From positions 7,602,201 to 7,666,200 of the forward strand of contig OZ025220.1 in the NCBI GenBank assembly GCA_964019055.1: a stretch of 64,000 nucleotides of DNA, written 5' to 3'. Shown here in pieces: positions 1 through 11,712 of this stretch (position 1 is its first letter; each line of letters opens with the position of its first letter). Position numbers and translations under genes: made by a program. The notes beneath the pieces were generated by a model that saw only the letters and a program-made list of their open reading frames with translations, was not told the origin of the DNA and ran no database searches. This DNA is from Anthopleura xanthogrammica (taxonomy: Eukaryota > Cnidaria > Anthozoa > Actiniaria > Actiniidae).

Positions 1-255
1 TAGCTTGTTTTACTTATATTTGAAATGAGCAGAAATACGAAGACATAACAATTCAATCTAGGCGGTTACTTCATATCATTTTACCCCAAAATAGGTTGTT
101 CTTTAGTAAATAATTTCTACACGGTCTTGAGGAAAACAGATTCTTTGCCATTCAACATTTTGATAAACTGGTACTATTCAAAGCTAGCATAGGAAATTCT
201 GTATTTTGTGAATAAAGGAATGTAGAGAAATCAAGAATAATCAATTATTTTTTAG

Positions 256-456
256 CCAGTGCATGGCTAACTCATAGATCGAACCCTGAAACAACCTCTG
301 GGCTGCTCAAAGTCAGTGCATGGCTAACTTACAGATCGAACCCTGAAACAACCTCTGGGCTGCTCAAAGTCAGTGCATGGCTAACTCATAGATCGAATCC
401 TGAAACAACCTCTTGGCTGCTCAAAGTCAGGGCACGGCTAACTTACAGATCGAAGA
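256..456 (+). repeat. 57-bp tandem repeat, about 3.5 copies
   Basis: Successive copies of a 57-bp unit containing GAACCCTGAAACAACCTCTG are spaced exactly 57 bp apart. The variant here reads GGGCTGCTCAAAGTCAG, where the large array at 10024 has GGGCTGATCTAAGTCAG. It belongs to the same dispersed family. Confidence 0.9.
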
Positions 457-3400
457 GACTAGTGAAAAGTACAAAGCCAGCACGTACTGAAAGTGATTCG
501 ACAATGCAAACGCTGTGTTATATGAAAAAGGTGCTACTATCTCGAAAAGTCAGTCACTCAAATACTTCTTGAAAAGTGAATTGATTTTACAGTTGCGTTC
601 AAAACAGATGTTTTTTTTACACTACATTAGCAGGAACTTGGCGTGCAAAACGTGTGGTCTTCTGTTATTTCCATTCAAAGTATTATTTTGCTATTTAGAT
701 TTTGTCTTCTCAGATCAGGTTGCAAAGTGTTGTGCAACGGAGTGATGCAACTATCGATCTTATCGCGGTTTATCGTGCGACAGGGCTAGTGTGCGCCCCT
801 CCTCTTCTCCACCGAGTGATAAAAGCTTGCATATGATGACAGAGGACTTCATTTTCTTTCCAAACACTCTTCTTTGTTGACGCTTTCTTTGCGGCATTTC
901 CGACAGAGTCATTTGTTGCGCAGAAATCCAAATATCTTAAGTTTCAAGTTTGTTTACGTTCATGCTCAGGAACTCGTTTCCTAAAATCTGCAAAAAGTCT
1001 AGGTGGTCAAGTTCGGCGAGATAAACTTTATCAATAAACAATAACGTATTTAAACAAGAAGATTCACCTTGAGCGCCAGAAATGAAACTTAAAAAAACTC
1101 CGTCTACAGTTAAATTAATATTTGAATTCTTGAATCAACAATTACAGTTAATATTTGGAAAAGATTTTTTAGTATATTAACTACTGTTTACCAAATTTTC
1201 AAGTTAAGATCCTGAAAATATTCTTTTCAATTAAAGTTGTTGAAAAATATCGCAACTAGAAGTATTGATGAAACTTTGATTTGTATCTTGAGATAATTGC
1301 AACAGTTTCAAATGTTTGAAAACATATGTCTTACACATATCAGCAACTTGTCTGGAAAATTGGTCGAAAAAAGCAAGGAGAAGAGAAAGAGAGAGAGTTT
1401 AAACTTCAGTAAAAGTACTAAGAGACATTTGAGCTCTTTTCTTTTCTTTTCGATAACTTGGCAAGGAAAAATTAACAGTTTTTTTGTGGAAAATTTGGGC
1501 GGGAAAATTATTGCTGTGCAGACACTCTTTTTCGCACATACTTGGTTAATTGAAAGACTCTAATGAAGTGTGAAGTAAATTTGAATGTGTTGATAAAATT
1601 AGTTAAGTCATAATCACATAATTGATATGCCTCCCGGATGTCCAATGTGCAAATTTACGTCGATACGTTGGAATTTCAGTAACTTGTTAGTATACCCTTT
1701 TATGGAAGAAGAAACGAGTCTCTGTAAAACACTTAAAGGGCTTTCCTTCGCTGCGCTATTTTAAAACTTCATGTGCAATGCAGAATTCTTTTTTATCTAT
1801 CTTTTTCGCTTAAGATTCGAATGTACTGATCTGAAAGAGTCTAGGTCTATAAGTTCCTGTAGTTGAGCGATGAAAATTCGAGATAAAACGACCCAAACTT
1901 CGAACTTTGACAGCTCATCCATCCTTTCCAAGAGCGAACATGCAGCGTCTGCAATCATCATACGAACCCATACAGCCAAACTTAAGCCGTCCAGTTTTGT
2001 CATAATCCCATCATTTTTAAATGTCAACGAAAGAAAGAAAAGCAGCGAAAGTATTTGCATACACATTGTCATTCTTATTTGCCAAAACTCCTGATATTTT
2101 CAGCCGTTTACAAACTAACAGATTCATCTATAAGCCTCGAGACCTTATCTTTTATTGTTTGTTTAAACACGAAAAATCCCTCGAGCTTTTGTAAAAGCCT
2201 GCCTGTTTTTAATTAAATTTTGTATTTTAGAAATGTCTTTAAACAAAAGGTTCACTTCTAGCGTATTTAGAGTCAATGTGCGATACGTCTCAATGAGTTA
2301 ATTAGCTTGGAATGAGCCGAAAGGCGTTGAGAGAGGAAAGAAAGATGGCTTAACAAATGGATTTCGTCAATGGCGCTTCAAAACTTTGTGTTGCTATCTT
2401 ACACCGACGACGTACGAATCTTAGCTTATGTAGTTCGAGCAAAATAAGATGCATATTAAAAGAATTCCTATATGAACTGAGCTTTAAAGAGAGCTAACCG
2501 AAGAAAAAATGTTAGAAAAAATGGCCTGTTGAAAAGACATGTTTACTATAACAAAATTTGCAGCAAAATTTGTACAACTTTGGCTCGCGTTTGCAATGCG
2601 TTCTCGGTATTTTTTCTCCCTCTAATTATTTATCGAAACCCAATTTTAATTTGCTGTAATATCCAGATAATTTATGATAAAATTCAATAAAGAAGCAAAG
2701 CTGAAAACATTATGGGGAAATCACAAACAAGAACGACATCGAACAAACAAACTCTTTAGAAAACAAAATCCATCCTCACACATCAATATCTAGGCTTATT
2801 GTTCGGTATTTTCTGTAATACCAGATCGTAAAAGGCATTATTATAGTACTTATGCCATTGTCATCAAAAATGGCGTTAATTCAGAGGATTTTGGGGAGTT
2901 AAAGAGCTTTTATTTAATTCGTGCGTAACTTCGAAGCGATTCAATAACTATCCATTACTATGGTTGACCTTTGGCGAAGGGTCGCTTGTGGTACAGAAAG
3001 ATTTCTTTAGGAATCTAGCGCAAAATGTAGTAATCTTCCCTAAGTAATTTTAATTTGTTTATAATAAAGAATTAAGAAAGGGGATTCAGGGGTCTTATAT
3101 TTTAGCATTAGCAACAGAAAAGACATTATTTGGAAAAATAACTTAATAATTTTTCAAGTCTGTGAGCTGTATCTGGGGTCTTGAAGTGATTGAGCGATTT
3201 ATATCAAGGTAAACTGAAAAAACGTCTTATCTGGAGAAGTTATATAAGACATATCAAGCAAATCCATGACTGGTTTTCGAAACTAGTACAAGATATCGTT
3301 GCGATAGCGGCACTTGTTATACTCGCTATTTATACGCGCGCTCCACAGATCCCTCACGCGAGGATGAACTAAAAATTACAACAAACTTCTTTAAATAAAT

Positions 3401-4412
3401 AATTAAAATAGAGCGTCCTATTTTCATAGATTTCCTTTTTGGAATTCCAGAAGTAAATCCTCTTAGTCTGTTGACGTTTTAAAAGCTTTTAAAGCCTAAA
3501 AGGATCAAGTTTTGAATCAAACGTGAAGCAATGCAAAGTACTTTGTTTTCTTCTCGATCATCCTTTGAATTTTGATTTTTCTTTAAAAGCAAGGACAACA
3601 GAATACCAAAGACCACATACACAATATGAATGTGTTCTTCAAAGAAAACATCCAACCACAGGTTATTTTGATTTTTAAAACAACTCATGTTTTCCACGGA
3701 TGATTCAAAGAGTCGAGGTTCAATCCGCTTCTAATAATAAACATGGTTTCAAGATCGCGAAGACAGAAAACGCAGGAAATTAAGTAAGCTGTAACAGAAT
3801 GAGGGATAACATTTCTAGAGATCTGTACTATTCTTGGTGGTATAAAAGAAACAATCATTACGCTTTTTAGCGGCGTTATTTCCTAATATTTCACAGTAAA
3901 CACAAAAGCAACCGGTAAAAATGTATCTGCGAATTATAGAATTGTATTAGCGGTTATATGCCTGAGTGACTTGCTAAGACGAACTCATAAACCTTTTATG
4001 TAAGAATTAAAGATTTTGATTGAAGGTAGTTCGTACTTGCTAAAACCAAACAAAACCAACTCCTCGTTCGACATCAATTGTGGTATGTACTCATTACATA
4101 TTTAGCTTCCAAACTGTTCAACTTGTCGCTATTCGAATACAACTCAAGTTGAATTCATAATTCCTAGTTTTTCAGCTTGTCAAATTTATCTCAGATGTAC
4201 GTATTTATAATATCATTGTACATATAGATTTAACGATATTTTGTTGGTCGTTTGAGGACTAAAATGAGTTATAATTCTTAGGCACACATTGACATAAGAG
4301 CCAAGTAATAAAATATATAAAATAAGACAACATTGCTGCTCAGTTACTATCCTTGCACTTCATATAAACACTGATAATAATAATTTAAAGCGAGCGAGAA
4401 TGATTTACTTAC
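457..4412. other. AT-rich stretch without a recognisable gene
   Basis: I find no convincing coding exon, RNA gene or inverted-repeat element here. It lies downstream of the first exon of the partial ephrin gene on the minus strand, so it is probably that gene's first intron, with exon 2 beyond the left edge. An unspliced minus-strand frame at 1797-2072 is discussed under rejected items. Confidence 0.5.
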
Positions 4413-4507
4413 AGAGGATTTCGTGGAGTCCACTGTAGCGAAGGATAGACCAGACATGTTGAAGGCACAATAAAGAAAGTCAAGAAGACGACGCATAGAC
4501 GAGCCAT
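4413..4507 (-). CDS. First coding exon of an ephrin-like protein (partial gene)
   Basis: Ephrins are membrane-bound ligands of Eph receptor kinases. This exon encodes 31 residues plus two bases: MARLCVVFLTFFIVPSTC is a typical hydrophobic signal peptide, followed by VYPSLQWTPRNP, which matches the start of the ephrin ectodomain (family pattern V-x-W-x-x-x-N-P). The exon ends CCTCT with the donor GTAAGT, in phase 2. That is the same position and phase as exon 1 of the complete ephrin gene at 22559-22671, whose equivalent residues are VYKSIVWSPENP. An upstream in-frame ATG would add five residues (MWFKS); I chose the ATG nearest the hydrophobic core. No ephrin exon 2 is visible between here and the left edge, so the rest of the gene should lie outside the window. 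An alternative first exon of the other ephrin gene is excluded, because this exon lies 3' of that gene's last exon. Confidence 0.7.
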
Positions 4508-4859
4508 ACTCTTGAACCACATATTGCTTCGTCGAGTCCAAAACATCGAGTCGGTAGCGTCTTGACAATGATTCAAATTGGAGACCAAGTTTGTGTTTTT
4601 TGTCTGTTGGTTTTTTTCTCGACTGGTCGAACACTCTTGACTCAAGGAATGAATGACAGATGACTTGCTTAGCAAAGGTTAATCCCAATGCCAGGGTCTA
4701 CAATCAGTCTCGTATAGGATCTGACATCCTCATCATCAAAGACTTCCCGTTCGTGTCTTGACGATGGCAGAGCAGGGTGTGAAATGAATATTCAGCAAGG
4801 CGGATGTTTCCAGGGGAGGTTGCGGATTTGATGTCAAATTAAGCTCTCTGCGTGAGGTA

Positions 4860-5020
4860 GTGGTCAAATATAAACCATATATATGCAGCTGATATCTCAT
4901 TCATAAATGCTGATACTGGCCTCGCTTTCGTTCTCAATTACCATTACACACGACTAGCCAAGATGTCTCGTGGGCACTTAGGTAGCTCCTCCTACACTGG
5001 CTGAGAGAAAAATCTTGATG
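4860..5020 (+). promoter_or_regulatory. TATA-containing promoter-like segment, divergent from partial ephrin
   Basis: A TATATATG element near 4878 is followed about 90 bases later by an ATG (4962) in the context CCAAGATGTCTCGTGG, which opens only a 13-codon frame. The arrangement of TATA box, short leader and MSRG-type start resembles a histone gene 5' end, but the frame stops at once. It could be a decayed gene start or chance. Confidence 0.2.
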
Positions 5021-5069
5021 AGTCCAACTACCCTCTAAAAAACCTGCAAAAAGTTCAAGGATTTTAAAG

Positions 5070-5266
5070 ATCACTGAAACAATGCAACCTCTGGACTGAT
5101 CAACGTCAAAGCACGGCTAACTCACAGATAGAACCTTGAAACAGCCTCTGGGCTGATCTAAGTCAGGACATGCCTAACTCACAGATCCGTAACCTGAAAC
5201 AACCTTTGAGCTGATGTAAGTCAGGGTACGGCTAACTCGTAGAACGAGCCCTGAAACAACCTCTGG
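5070..5266 (+). repeat. 57-bp tandem repeat, about 3.5 diverged copies
   Basis: Copies of the 57-bp family in plus orientation, more diverged than the 10024 array (for example AACAGCCTCTGGGCTGATC and AACAACCTTTGAGCTGATG). Confidence 0.85.
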
Positions 5267-5794
5267 CGTGTTGAACCAAGATAGATTGGCTTTATGTTTA
5301 CAAAAATACTCTAGTGCCAATTTACATTTCGGCAGAATTTAAGAAGATTTCAATTCAAGATGTACACAAATTAAAAATAACATTCTTGGTTGTTGACTTA
5401 ATTTTAAATTCCGATGGACTGTTTTTGAAGTTGTAATAAAAATTTAGCAGCGACATTTGGGCAATGGATTAGCAAAAGAGTGTTAGATGTTTCCTTAAAA
5501 GATTTTAATAAAAAGCGCTTTGTATGTTTGTTTTTGGTGTACGGTGTGTTTGGGAGTGTGACTGATTATTAGTGAATGCAAATCAAATATGCTGGCGTCT
5601 GAAAAAAAGTAATTATATATAATTAACTGATGTAAAGTAATGCTAGCTAGGAAGGTTTCTTTTCGTTTATTCGTTTACTTAAGCATCCATGTTATTCACT
5701 CCTTCCATTCTATTCCTCCATTTGATTCCATTCAATTCTATCCATCCATCCATACTTTCTTTGTTTCTTTCTTTGTTTTTCTCTTTGTTTGTTT

Positions 5795-5856
5795 GCTTCT
5801 TTTTTCTTTCTTTCTTTCTTTCTTTCTCCCTTTCTTCCTTCCTTTCTTTCTTTTTT

Positions 5857-5895
<39 letters not shown>

Positions 5896-5905
5896 CTCTT
5901 TCAAA
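5795..5905. repeat. (CTTT)n microsatellite, the 3' tail of the adjoining SINE
   Basis: Imperfect CTTT/CCTT run. On the minus strand it is a (GAAA)n tail directly following the SINE at 5908-6039, so it is best read as the SINE's 3' simple-repeat tail, later expanded. Confidence 0.85.
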
Positions 5906-5907
5906 AA

Positions 5908-6039
5908 GCTGAACCCTAGCATCAAGGGAGAGCTCTACCTAACAAGCTTTACGCAAAGGAATGCCAGGAATCGAACCCTAGACTAGACCCCATGCAAAGT
6001 GAGAGGCGAGTGCACTACCGCTACGCCACCCTTGATTCC
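5908..6039 (-). mobile_element. tRNA-derived SINE with intact A and B boxes
   Basis: Read on the minus strand, the head contains TGGCGTAGCGG (plus 6018-6028), an exact match to the RNA polymerase III A-box consensus TRGYNNARNGG. It also contains GGTTCGATTCC (plus 5967-5977), an exact match to the B-box consensus GGTTCRANYCC. The spacing of about 40 bases is tRNA-like. The body ends in a (GAAA)n tail. The lack of a foldable acceptor stem plus the tail argue for a SINE and not a tRNA gene. Related heads or bodies occur at 26450, 37204, 45330 and 19690. Confidence 0.8.
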
Positions 6040-6980
6040 CACGAAAAGAAATCTTTTGAAGAACAATGGTTGGCGTTTCCTTCTCTTACAAAATGGCAAA
6101 CAAGCCACAATGTCCTTGTTGGTCTAAAGCCATGTTTGTTGTCTAGAACTGAAGTTGATATTAAAATAAATCTTAAAATAGCTCAAAAAGGGATCATTTC
6201 AGAAACTGCTTGGTTCTTCAAAAGTTGATGGAAACATTCAACCTTATAAAGTACTTTTCAAGTTCAACTCTTGAAACAGATCCAAATTCTTTTCGACACT
6301 TCACTCTTCCAAATCCTTGCCAGTTTTCACACTATAACAAGCCTATGCTATCAGCCAAGAATGTTGGAGAATCTGTTGACAATCTACATATTGAGTTTTT
6401 CCTGAGTTCTTTTACTTTGACAAAATGCAGACCTTGCATCAGGATATCCCTCAGACTGAACTTTTGAAAGCCTTTCGGCACTGAGCCATCGTCGACTCAA
6501 AACTTTCTTGACGAAACACGTATCACAGGAGTCACGCATGGTCGAAAAATGATTTTTATTTTACATTGTTGTCTGGCAAAAAACGTTATTAAGTGACAAA
6601 AATATACTATTAGCCACGACAATTGAATAATAGTACAATAAGCTTCTTTAAGATGTCGCCAAAATGAATAATACTATTCGCAGTTGCGATTTTACCCACG
6701 TCATTCAATTCCTTCCGTAAAGGATTCACAAAGTCTTGTCATCGGATGCCGCCTCTTCAATAAAACCTACAAAGTTCATGTGGTTATAAACCAAATTTAC
6801 GATTCTGGGGGCGTGGAGGGTCGAGATGGCTTAGAAGGCAAACACTGTATTTAAATTTCTTCTTGGAATTTCTTGGCAATACACGCGATGAAATTATATT
6901 ATGGGGAAATCCTGCCTTTTATTAGTGTGGGGCGTGGGAAATCAAAGGTAATACAGTAGAACACTCTTTTAAGTGACCAA
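6040..6980. other. Intergenic, nothing recognised
   Basis: Open frames at 5992-6228 and 6210-6467 are short; the first begins inside the SINE. No splice-bounded coding segment or known repeat was seen. Confidence 0.4.
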
Positions 6981-6984
6981 CTAT

Positions 6985-7390
6985 TTAATAGGGCGACCTT
7001 TATTTGGCAGGCATCTGTTGAATGGGTAAACCTCTGTTTATCGGCCATCTATTGAATGGGTAAACCTTTATTTATCGGCCATCTATTGAATGGGTAAACC
7101 TTTATTTAGCGGGCATCTATTGAATGGGTAAACCTCTGTTTATCGGCCATCTATTGAATGGGTAAACCTCTGTTTATCGGCCATCTATTGAATGGGTAAA
7201 CCTCTGTTTATCGGCCATCTATTGAATGGGTAAACCTCTGTTTATCGGCCATCTATTGAATGGGTAAACCTCTGTTTATCGGCCATCTATTGAATGGGTA
7301 AACCTCTGTTTATCGGCCATCTATTGAATGGGTAAACCTCTGTTTAGCGGCCATCTATTGAGTGGTTAAACCTCTGTTTAGCGGCCAGTT
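6985..7390 (+). repeat. 34-bp minisatellite, about 12 copies
   Basis: Tandem units of 34 bp containing AATGGGTAAACCTCTGTTTA and TCGGCCATCTATTG. The central copies are almost identical and the flanking copies are diverged (GGCAGGCATCTGTTG at the left, GTTTAGCGGCCAGTTG at the right), the usual pattern of unequal exchange. Confidence 0.95.
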
Positions 7391-7487
7391 GTAGTCAAAG
7401 TTCCAAAGAGGATTTTTTAAATCTAATTTTGCACTTTTATGAAGTGTGCGACCGACTTGATAAATTGCACAAGGGATTCATGTCATG

Positions 7488-7514
7488 TCTTTCTTTCTTT
7501 CTTTCTTTCTTTCA
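7488..7514. repeat. (TTTC)n microsatellite
   Basis: About six perfect TTTC units. Confidence 0.9.
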
Positions 7515-7984
7515 CTCAAAAGTATATCACCATGGTAATGCGCTATTTTCTATTCCTTATTAACTACGCATGCGCACAAGTTCAGTAAGACACTTTTTTT
7601 TGTGTGAAGAAATCCCTTTCACTCGTTCAAGTCCCTCAAGGCCACGTAGCTGAGCATTTGCTTCGCACATCCAAATATAAAACCATGATCTGTATATCAA
7701 TGTTGGGCTTCCTATGGTTTTCCATATTGTGTAGGAAATTTTCTTTACATTCATGATATCAAAGTCAAACATTACAAAGTCAGATATCAGTACAGATATG
7801 AATAATGCTTCGCTTGACGCGATCACAAGGCGTCAGTCCAGACGAACGCGAGACGCGCGGACTCCAAGTCGTGTGGAGCACGTGCTTGGTTCAGATGTGA
7901 TGCGTTCGGCAACATCTTTAACTGCACGTCTGATAAGTAATCCATTTACTAATGGATAATGATAAAAACACTATAATTCAAAGA

Positions 7985-8660
7985 GCAGAAGTTTGGTCTC
8001 TGATGGAAAATGCCTAGTGATTGGCAACCATTTCAGCGCTCTGGTATATACGATACCTTGTACCGTGCAGTGCTCTAACTTTTTTAACCTAAAAGTTTTT
8101 CTGGCAGACGAAAAATGCTCGAATAGGAAGCATTTTAATGCCGCACTTTTCTGTATCAGACGAAAAATACTCTGAGGGAAGAAAGCCATTTTTCAATGCT
8201 GACATACGTGTACTGTACTGTGCAGTGTTCTTTCTTTAACTTAAAAGTTTCAAATTCTCTGGCAGACAGAAAAAAATTCCCTAATGGGAAGCCACTTCAA
8301 TGCTATCTTATGGCTCTGCACAGTGCTGAAAGCATTTTTTTTTTTAACTTCAAATTTTTTTTTTAGAAAATGCTCTAATGGCATGGAAAGGGAAGCCAGT
8401 TCAATGCTATCACGCTGTACAGTGCTTTTCAAATGTGCTTTTTTTGATTAAACAATTTCTCTCTACGAAAAATGCTAGAAAATGGGAAGCCAGTTCTATA
8501 CGGAGCTTTTTTGAAAGCGTTTTTTTCCTAAATTAAGAATTTCTCTGTATGCCAGAAGAAAAAAATGCTCTACTAGTGGGAAGCCAGTTCAATGCTCTGG
8601 CCGGGCTACTACATGCACGAAAAAATGCTGTTGAAGCCAGTTCAATGCTACAGCATGCCG
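7985..8660. repeat. Degenerate tandem repeat
   Basis: Recurring blocks of the type AAAATGCTCTAATGGGAAGC, CAGTTCAATGCT and TGTACAGTGCT separated by T-rich stretches, at roughly 100-130 bp spacing through five or six very diverged copies. Frames inside it are not credible genes. Confidence 0.6.
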
Positions 8661-9416
8661 TGACATGTATATATAGTATTATACTTATTGAAAAAAATTA
8701 TTGCCCTAAAATTTTCCCCTCAGGCATCGATGCCTTTCCGTGTACGTGCTGTAAACATTGTCTAGTATATCTCATACTGTGAACGTATATACGTAACCCG
8801 TCTTATCGAGCAACTAACATGGCCATGAGGCATAACAAAAACAAACGATAACTCCTTGCCTTGAAGAGATAACGTGAAAAAAAGATTAATCATCTCTTTA
8901 ATATTCTTTACGTCAGGACTGGAATCCCATTACAATGAAATAAATATCTTCTTTGATCAACTTAACGATTTCAAACGCGCGGATCGTGAGCACTCAGCTT
9001 CGCGCGCGCGCGCAAAATGTCAATCAACTCCAAGATTTCTTAAGGAAGTGCAATGAGTGTGTCTAGCTCGTAAGATCTTAAAAGCTACCAAATAAAGGTG
9101 GGTTACTTAGCGAGTTCAAAAGCGAGCGGCAAAGTGACTTTAATCCATGTGTTTTGATGAATTGCTGAGAAGGAATGATAGACGGAGTGATAATCAGATC
9201 GTAAATGGCTTTTTCGGTTATCTGGGTCCATCAAAGAAATATCGCGTTCCAAATAATGATATAGTAATCGTAATTGAAATGGATAAAGCTCTACTCCTAA
9301 CGTAACATAACGTAACGCAACGCAACGTAACGTAGCGTAAGGCAAATGTAACGTTTATTTTTCCTTTGATATATTTTGTACATACTTTTTGCATAAAAAA
9401 AATAATATAGTATCAA

Positions 9417-9798
9417 TCTTACTACAGACCCCTTGCACGTGACGTCATAGCAGCTCAATATGGAGGACAAAACGAAAGAATTTCAATCTCCTGAGAATAC
9501 TCCAGTTTCGTGTTCTCTATTGCTCAGTGTAGCCTCGATTGTGCGTGAAATATTCAGCACTAGTTGAATTCGGAAATCAAAACCCGTGGGATCCTTAAGC
9601 AATTGTATTGTTCAGTCATTTGTACACATCCTCACCTCATTGCCACGGGCTGTTACCACTACTAAAGAATATATTATATTACATGCTATTGAGGCTTACA
9701 CTGAGCAATAGAGAACTCAACACTGGAGTATTTGGAACCTATTGTTTTGTCCTCCAAATTAAGCTGCATCCTGACGTGCTGCAGGAATCTTACTACAG
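9417..9798. mobile_element. Long member of palindromic MITE family 1
   Basis: The left arm (ACCCCTTGCACGTGACGTCA, then CAGCTCAATATGGAGGACAA) pairs with the right arm (TTGTCCTCCAAATTAAGCTG, then CGTGCTGCAG). A second inner pair is formed by TCTCTATTGCTCAGTGTAGCC on the left and ACTGAGCAATAGAGAA on the right. An 11-bp direct repeat TCTTACTACAG flanks it (9417-9427 and 9788-9798), consistent with a target duplication. It is longer than the other copies, which are about 135 bp. Confidence 0.75.
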
Positions 9799-10023
9799 CC
9801 ATTTGCAAAATTTTTTACAACATTTGCATTAAAATAACAAAGTAGAATTTTAATATTACAACACTAGTTCGTAGAATAACAGAAATTATAGGATAGCTTC
9901 GTAGGCGGCGTACCCTCCCATTAGGCCTGGTTACTAAGAACATTAGCGACGCCGCTATCAAATAATTTCTGATGCTTGCTTTTATTGTGCTTATATATAG
10001 CGAGCTTGCGATCAACCATTATG

Positions 10024-10992
10024 AATTCTGAAACAACCTCTGGGCTGATCTAAGTCAGGGCATGGCTAACTCACAGATTGAACCCTGAAACAACCTCTGG
10101 GCTGATCTAAGTCAGGGCACGGCTAACTCACAGATCGAACCCTGAAACAACCTCTGGGCTGATCTAAGTCAGGGCATGGCTAATTCACAGATTGAACCCT
10201 GAAACAACCTCTGGGCTGATCTAAGTCAGGGCACGGCTAACTTACAGATTGAACCCTGAAACAACCTCTGGGCTGATCTAAGTCAGGGCATGGCTAATTC
10301 ACAGATTGAACCCTGAAACAACCTCTGGGCTGATCTAAGTCAGGGCACGGCTAACTTACAGATTGAACCCTGAAACAACCTCTGGGCTGATCTAAGTCAG
10401 GGTATAGCTAACTTACAGATCGAACCCTGAAACAACCTCTGGGCTGATCTAAGTCAGGGCATGGCTAACTCACAGATTGAACCCTGAAACAACCTCTGGG
10501 CTGATCTAAGTCAGGGCATGGCTCACTCACAGATTGAACCCTGAAACAACCTCTGGGCCGATCTAAGTCAGGGCACGGCTAACTCACAGATCGAACCCTG
10601 AAACAACCTCTGGGCTGATCTAAGTCAGGGCATGGCTCACTCACAGATTAAACCCTGAAACAACCTCTGGGCTGATCTAAGTCAGGGCATGGCTAACTCA
10701 CAGATTAAACCCTGAAACAACCTCTGGGCTGATCTAAGTCAGGGCACGGCTAACTCACAGATTGAACCCTGAAACAACCTCTGGGCTGATCTAAGTCAGG
10801 GCATGGCTAACTCACAGATCGAACCCTGAAGCAACCTCTGGGCTGATCTAAGTCAGGGCATAGCTAACTCACAGATAGAACCCTGAAACAACCTCTGGGC
10901 TGATCTAAGTCAGGGCATGGCTAACTCAGAGATCGAACCCTGAAACAACCTCTGGGCTGATCAAATTAAGGGCACAGCTAACTCACAGATCA
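10024..10992 (+). repeat. 57-bp satellite array, about 17 copies
   Basis: Head-to-tail units of exactly 57 bp (for example G at 10080 and 10137 start consecutive GAACCCTGAA blocks). Units differ by a few substitutions such as GGCACGG/GGCATGG and AGATCG/AGATTG. Each unit carries CCCTGA and TCAGGG, a 6-bp inverted pair about 35 bp apart. The same module occurs once within the 3' part of SINE-like copies at 36150 and 45521, so the array looks like a tandem expansion of a SINE segment. It sits between the two ephrin genes. Confidence 0.95.
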
Positions 10993-11712
10993 AGTTGGAG
11001 TTTAGCGTGTCCGCTTTTGTGGAAGGAGAAAAACTGGAGAAAAAACAATGTGGGTTGAGGAACGGTTAACCACTTTCCATTACTGTCAAACCACCTTCAT
11101 TTGTGCAGTCTTGTGGTTTTCTTTTCATCATTACAATGGGTCAAAAATAATGGTTTTTGATAAAGACCTTGATGACCGGATGTTTCTGCAGGTAATGAGC
11201 CATTAACTCATTTCTGGTTAGGGTAAAAGACTAACCGCTCACATATCGGCATCTTTGTCCAATATTCTCACCGCGGAAGCATTATCGGGAGAATTTCATT
11301 TATGGGTTTCCTTTGGTTGGCGACACCGGGGCATCGTGGGCTCATGGATTTGTTCTCGCGCCTTTGTCAACATGATAAACGAAATATCTTTGTTTTGACA
11401 TCTTTTTTACATGATTTTACTTTCAAAAAGACATAATATGGCTTCATGAATAATTGTTCGCTTGCAAGAGCGTCAAATTAGCTCACGGAAGTGTGGTTTG
11501 GCAATCATTTCTAACAAAAGTACGAAATAGGAAACAAAATGGCCGCCATGTTGTTTGACATCACAAAGGAAACCAATGAAGTTTCTTTTGTCAATTTTAA
11601 CTAACATGGCGGTTATGACGTTGCATAAAACCAGAAAAAAAACAGGTAAAGGAAAAAGGAAATAGGTAAACTTAACAATTACTTTAGAACTTTTAAAAGA
11701 CTCTAGTTTCAG

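Noticed and set aside
1797..2072. 91-residue minus-strand frame with a hydrophobic start (MTMCMQILSLLFFLSLTF)
   Set aside because: Looks signal-peptide-like but has no recognisable domain or splice context; possible but unsupported as a gene.
4347..4688. 113- and 88-residue minus-strand frames at the partial ephrin
   Set aside because: The first is out of frame with the ephrin signal peptide. The second includes the exon but extends upstream of the likely start and reads into the intron after GTAAGT.
5960..6040. tRNA gene suggested by perfect A and B boxes
   Set aside because: No cloverleaf closes around the boxes and a (GAAA)n tail follows the body; it is a SINE.
10024..10992. CRISPR-like array of regularly spaced repeats
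   Set aside because: Units are contiguous with no unique spacers, in an animal genome; it is a satellite.
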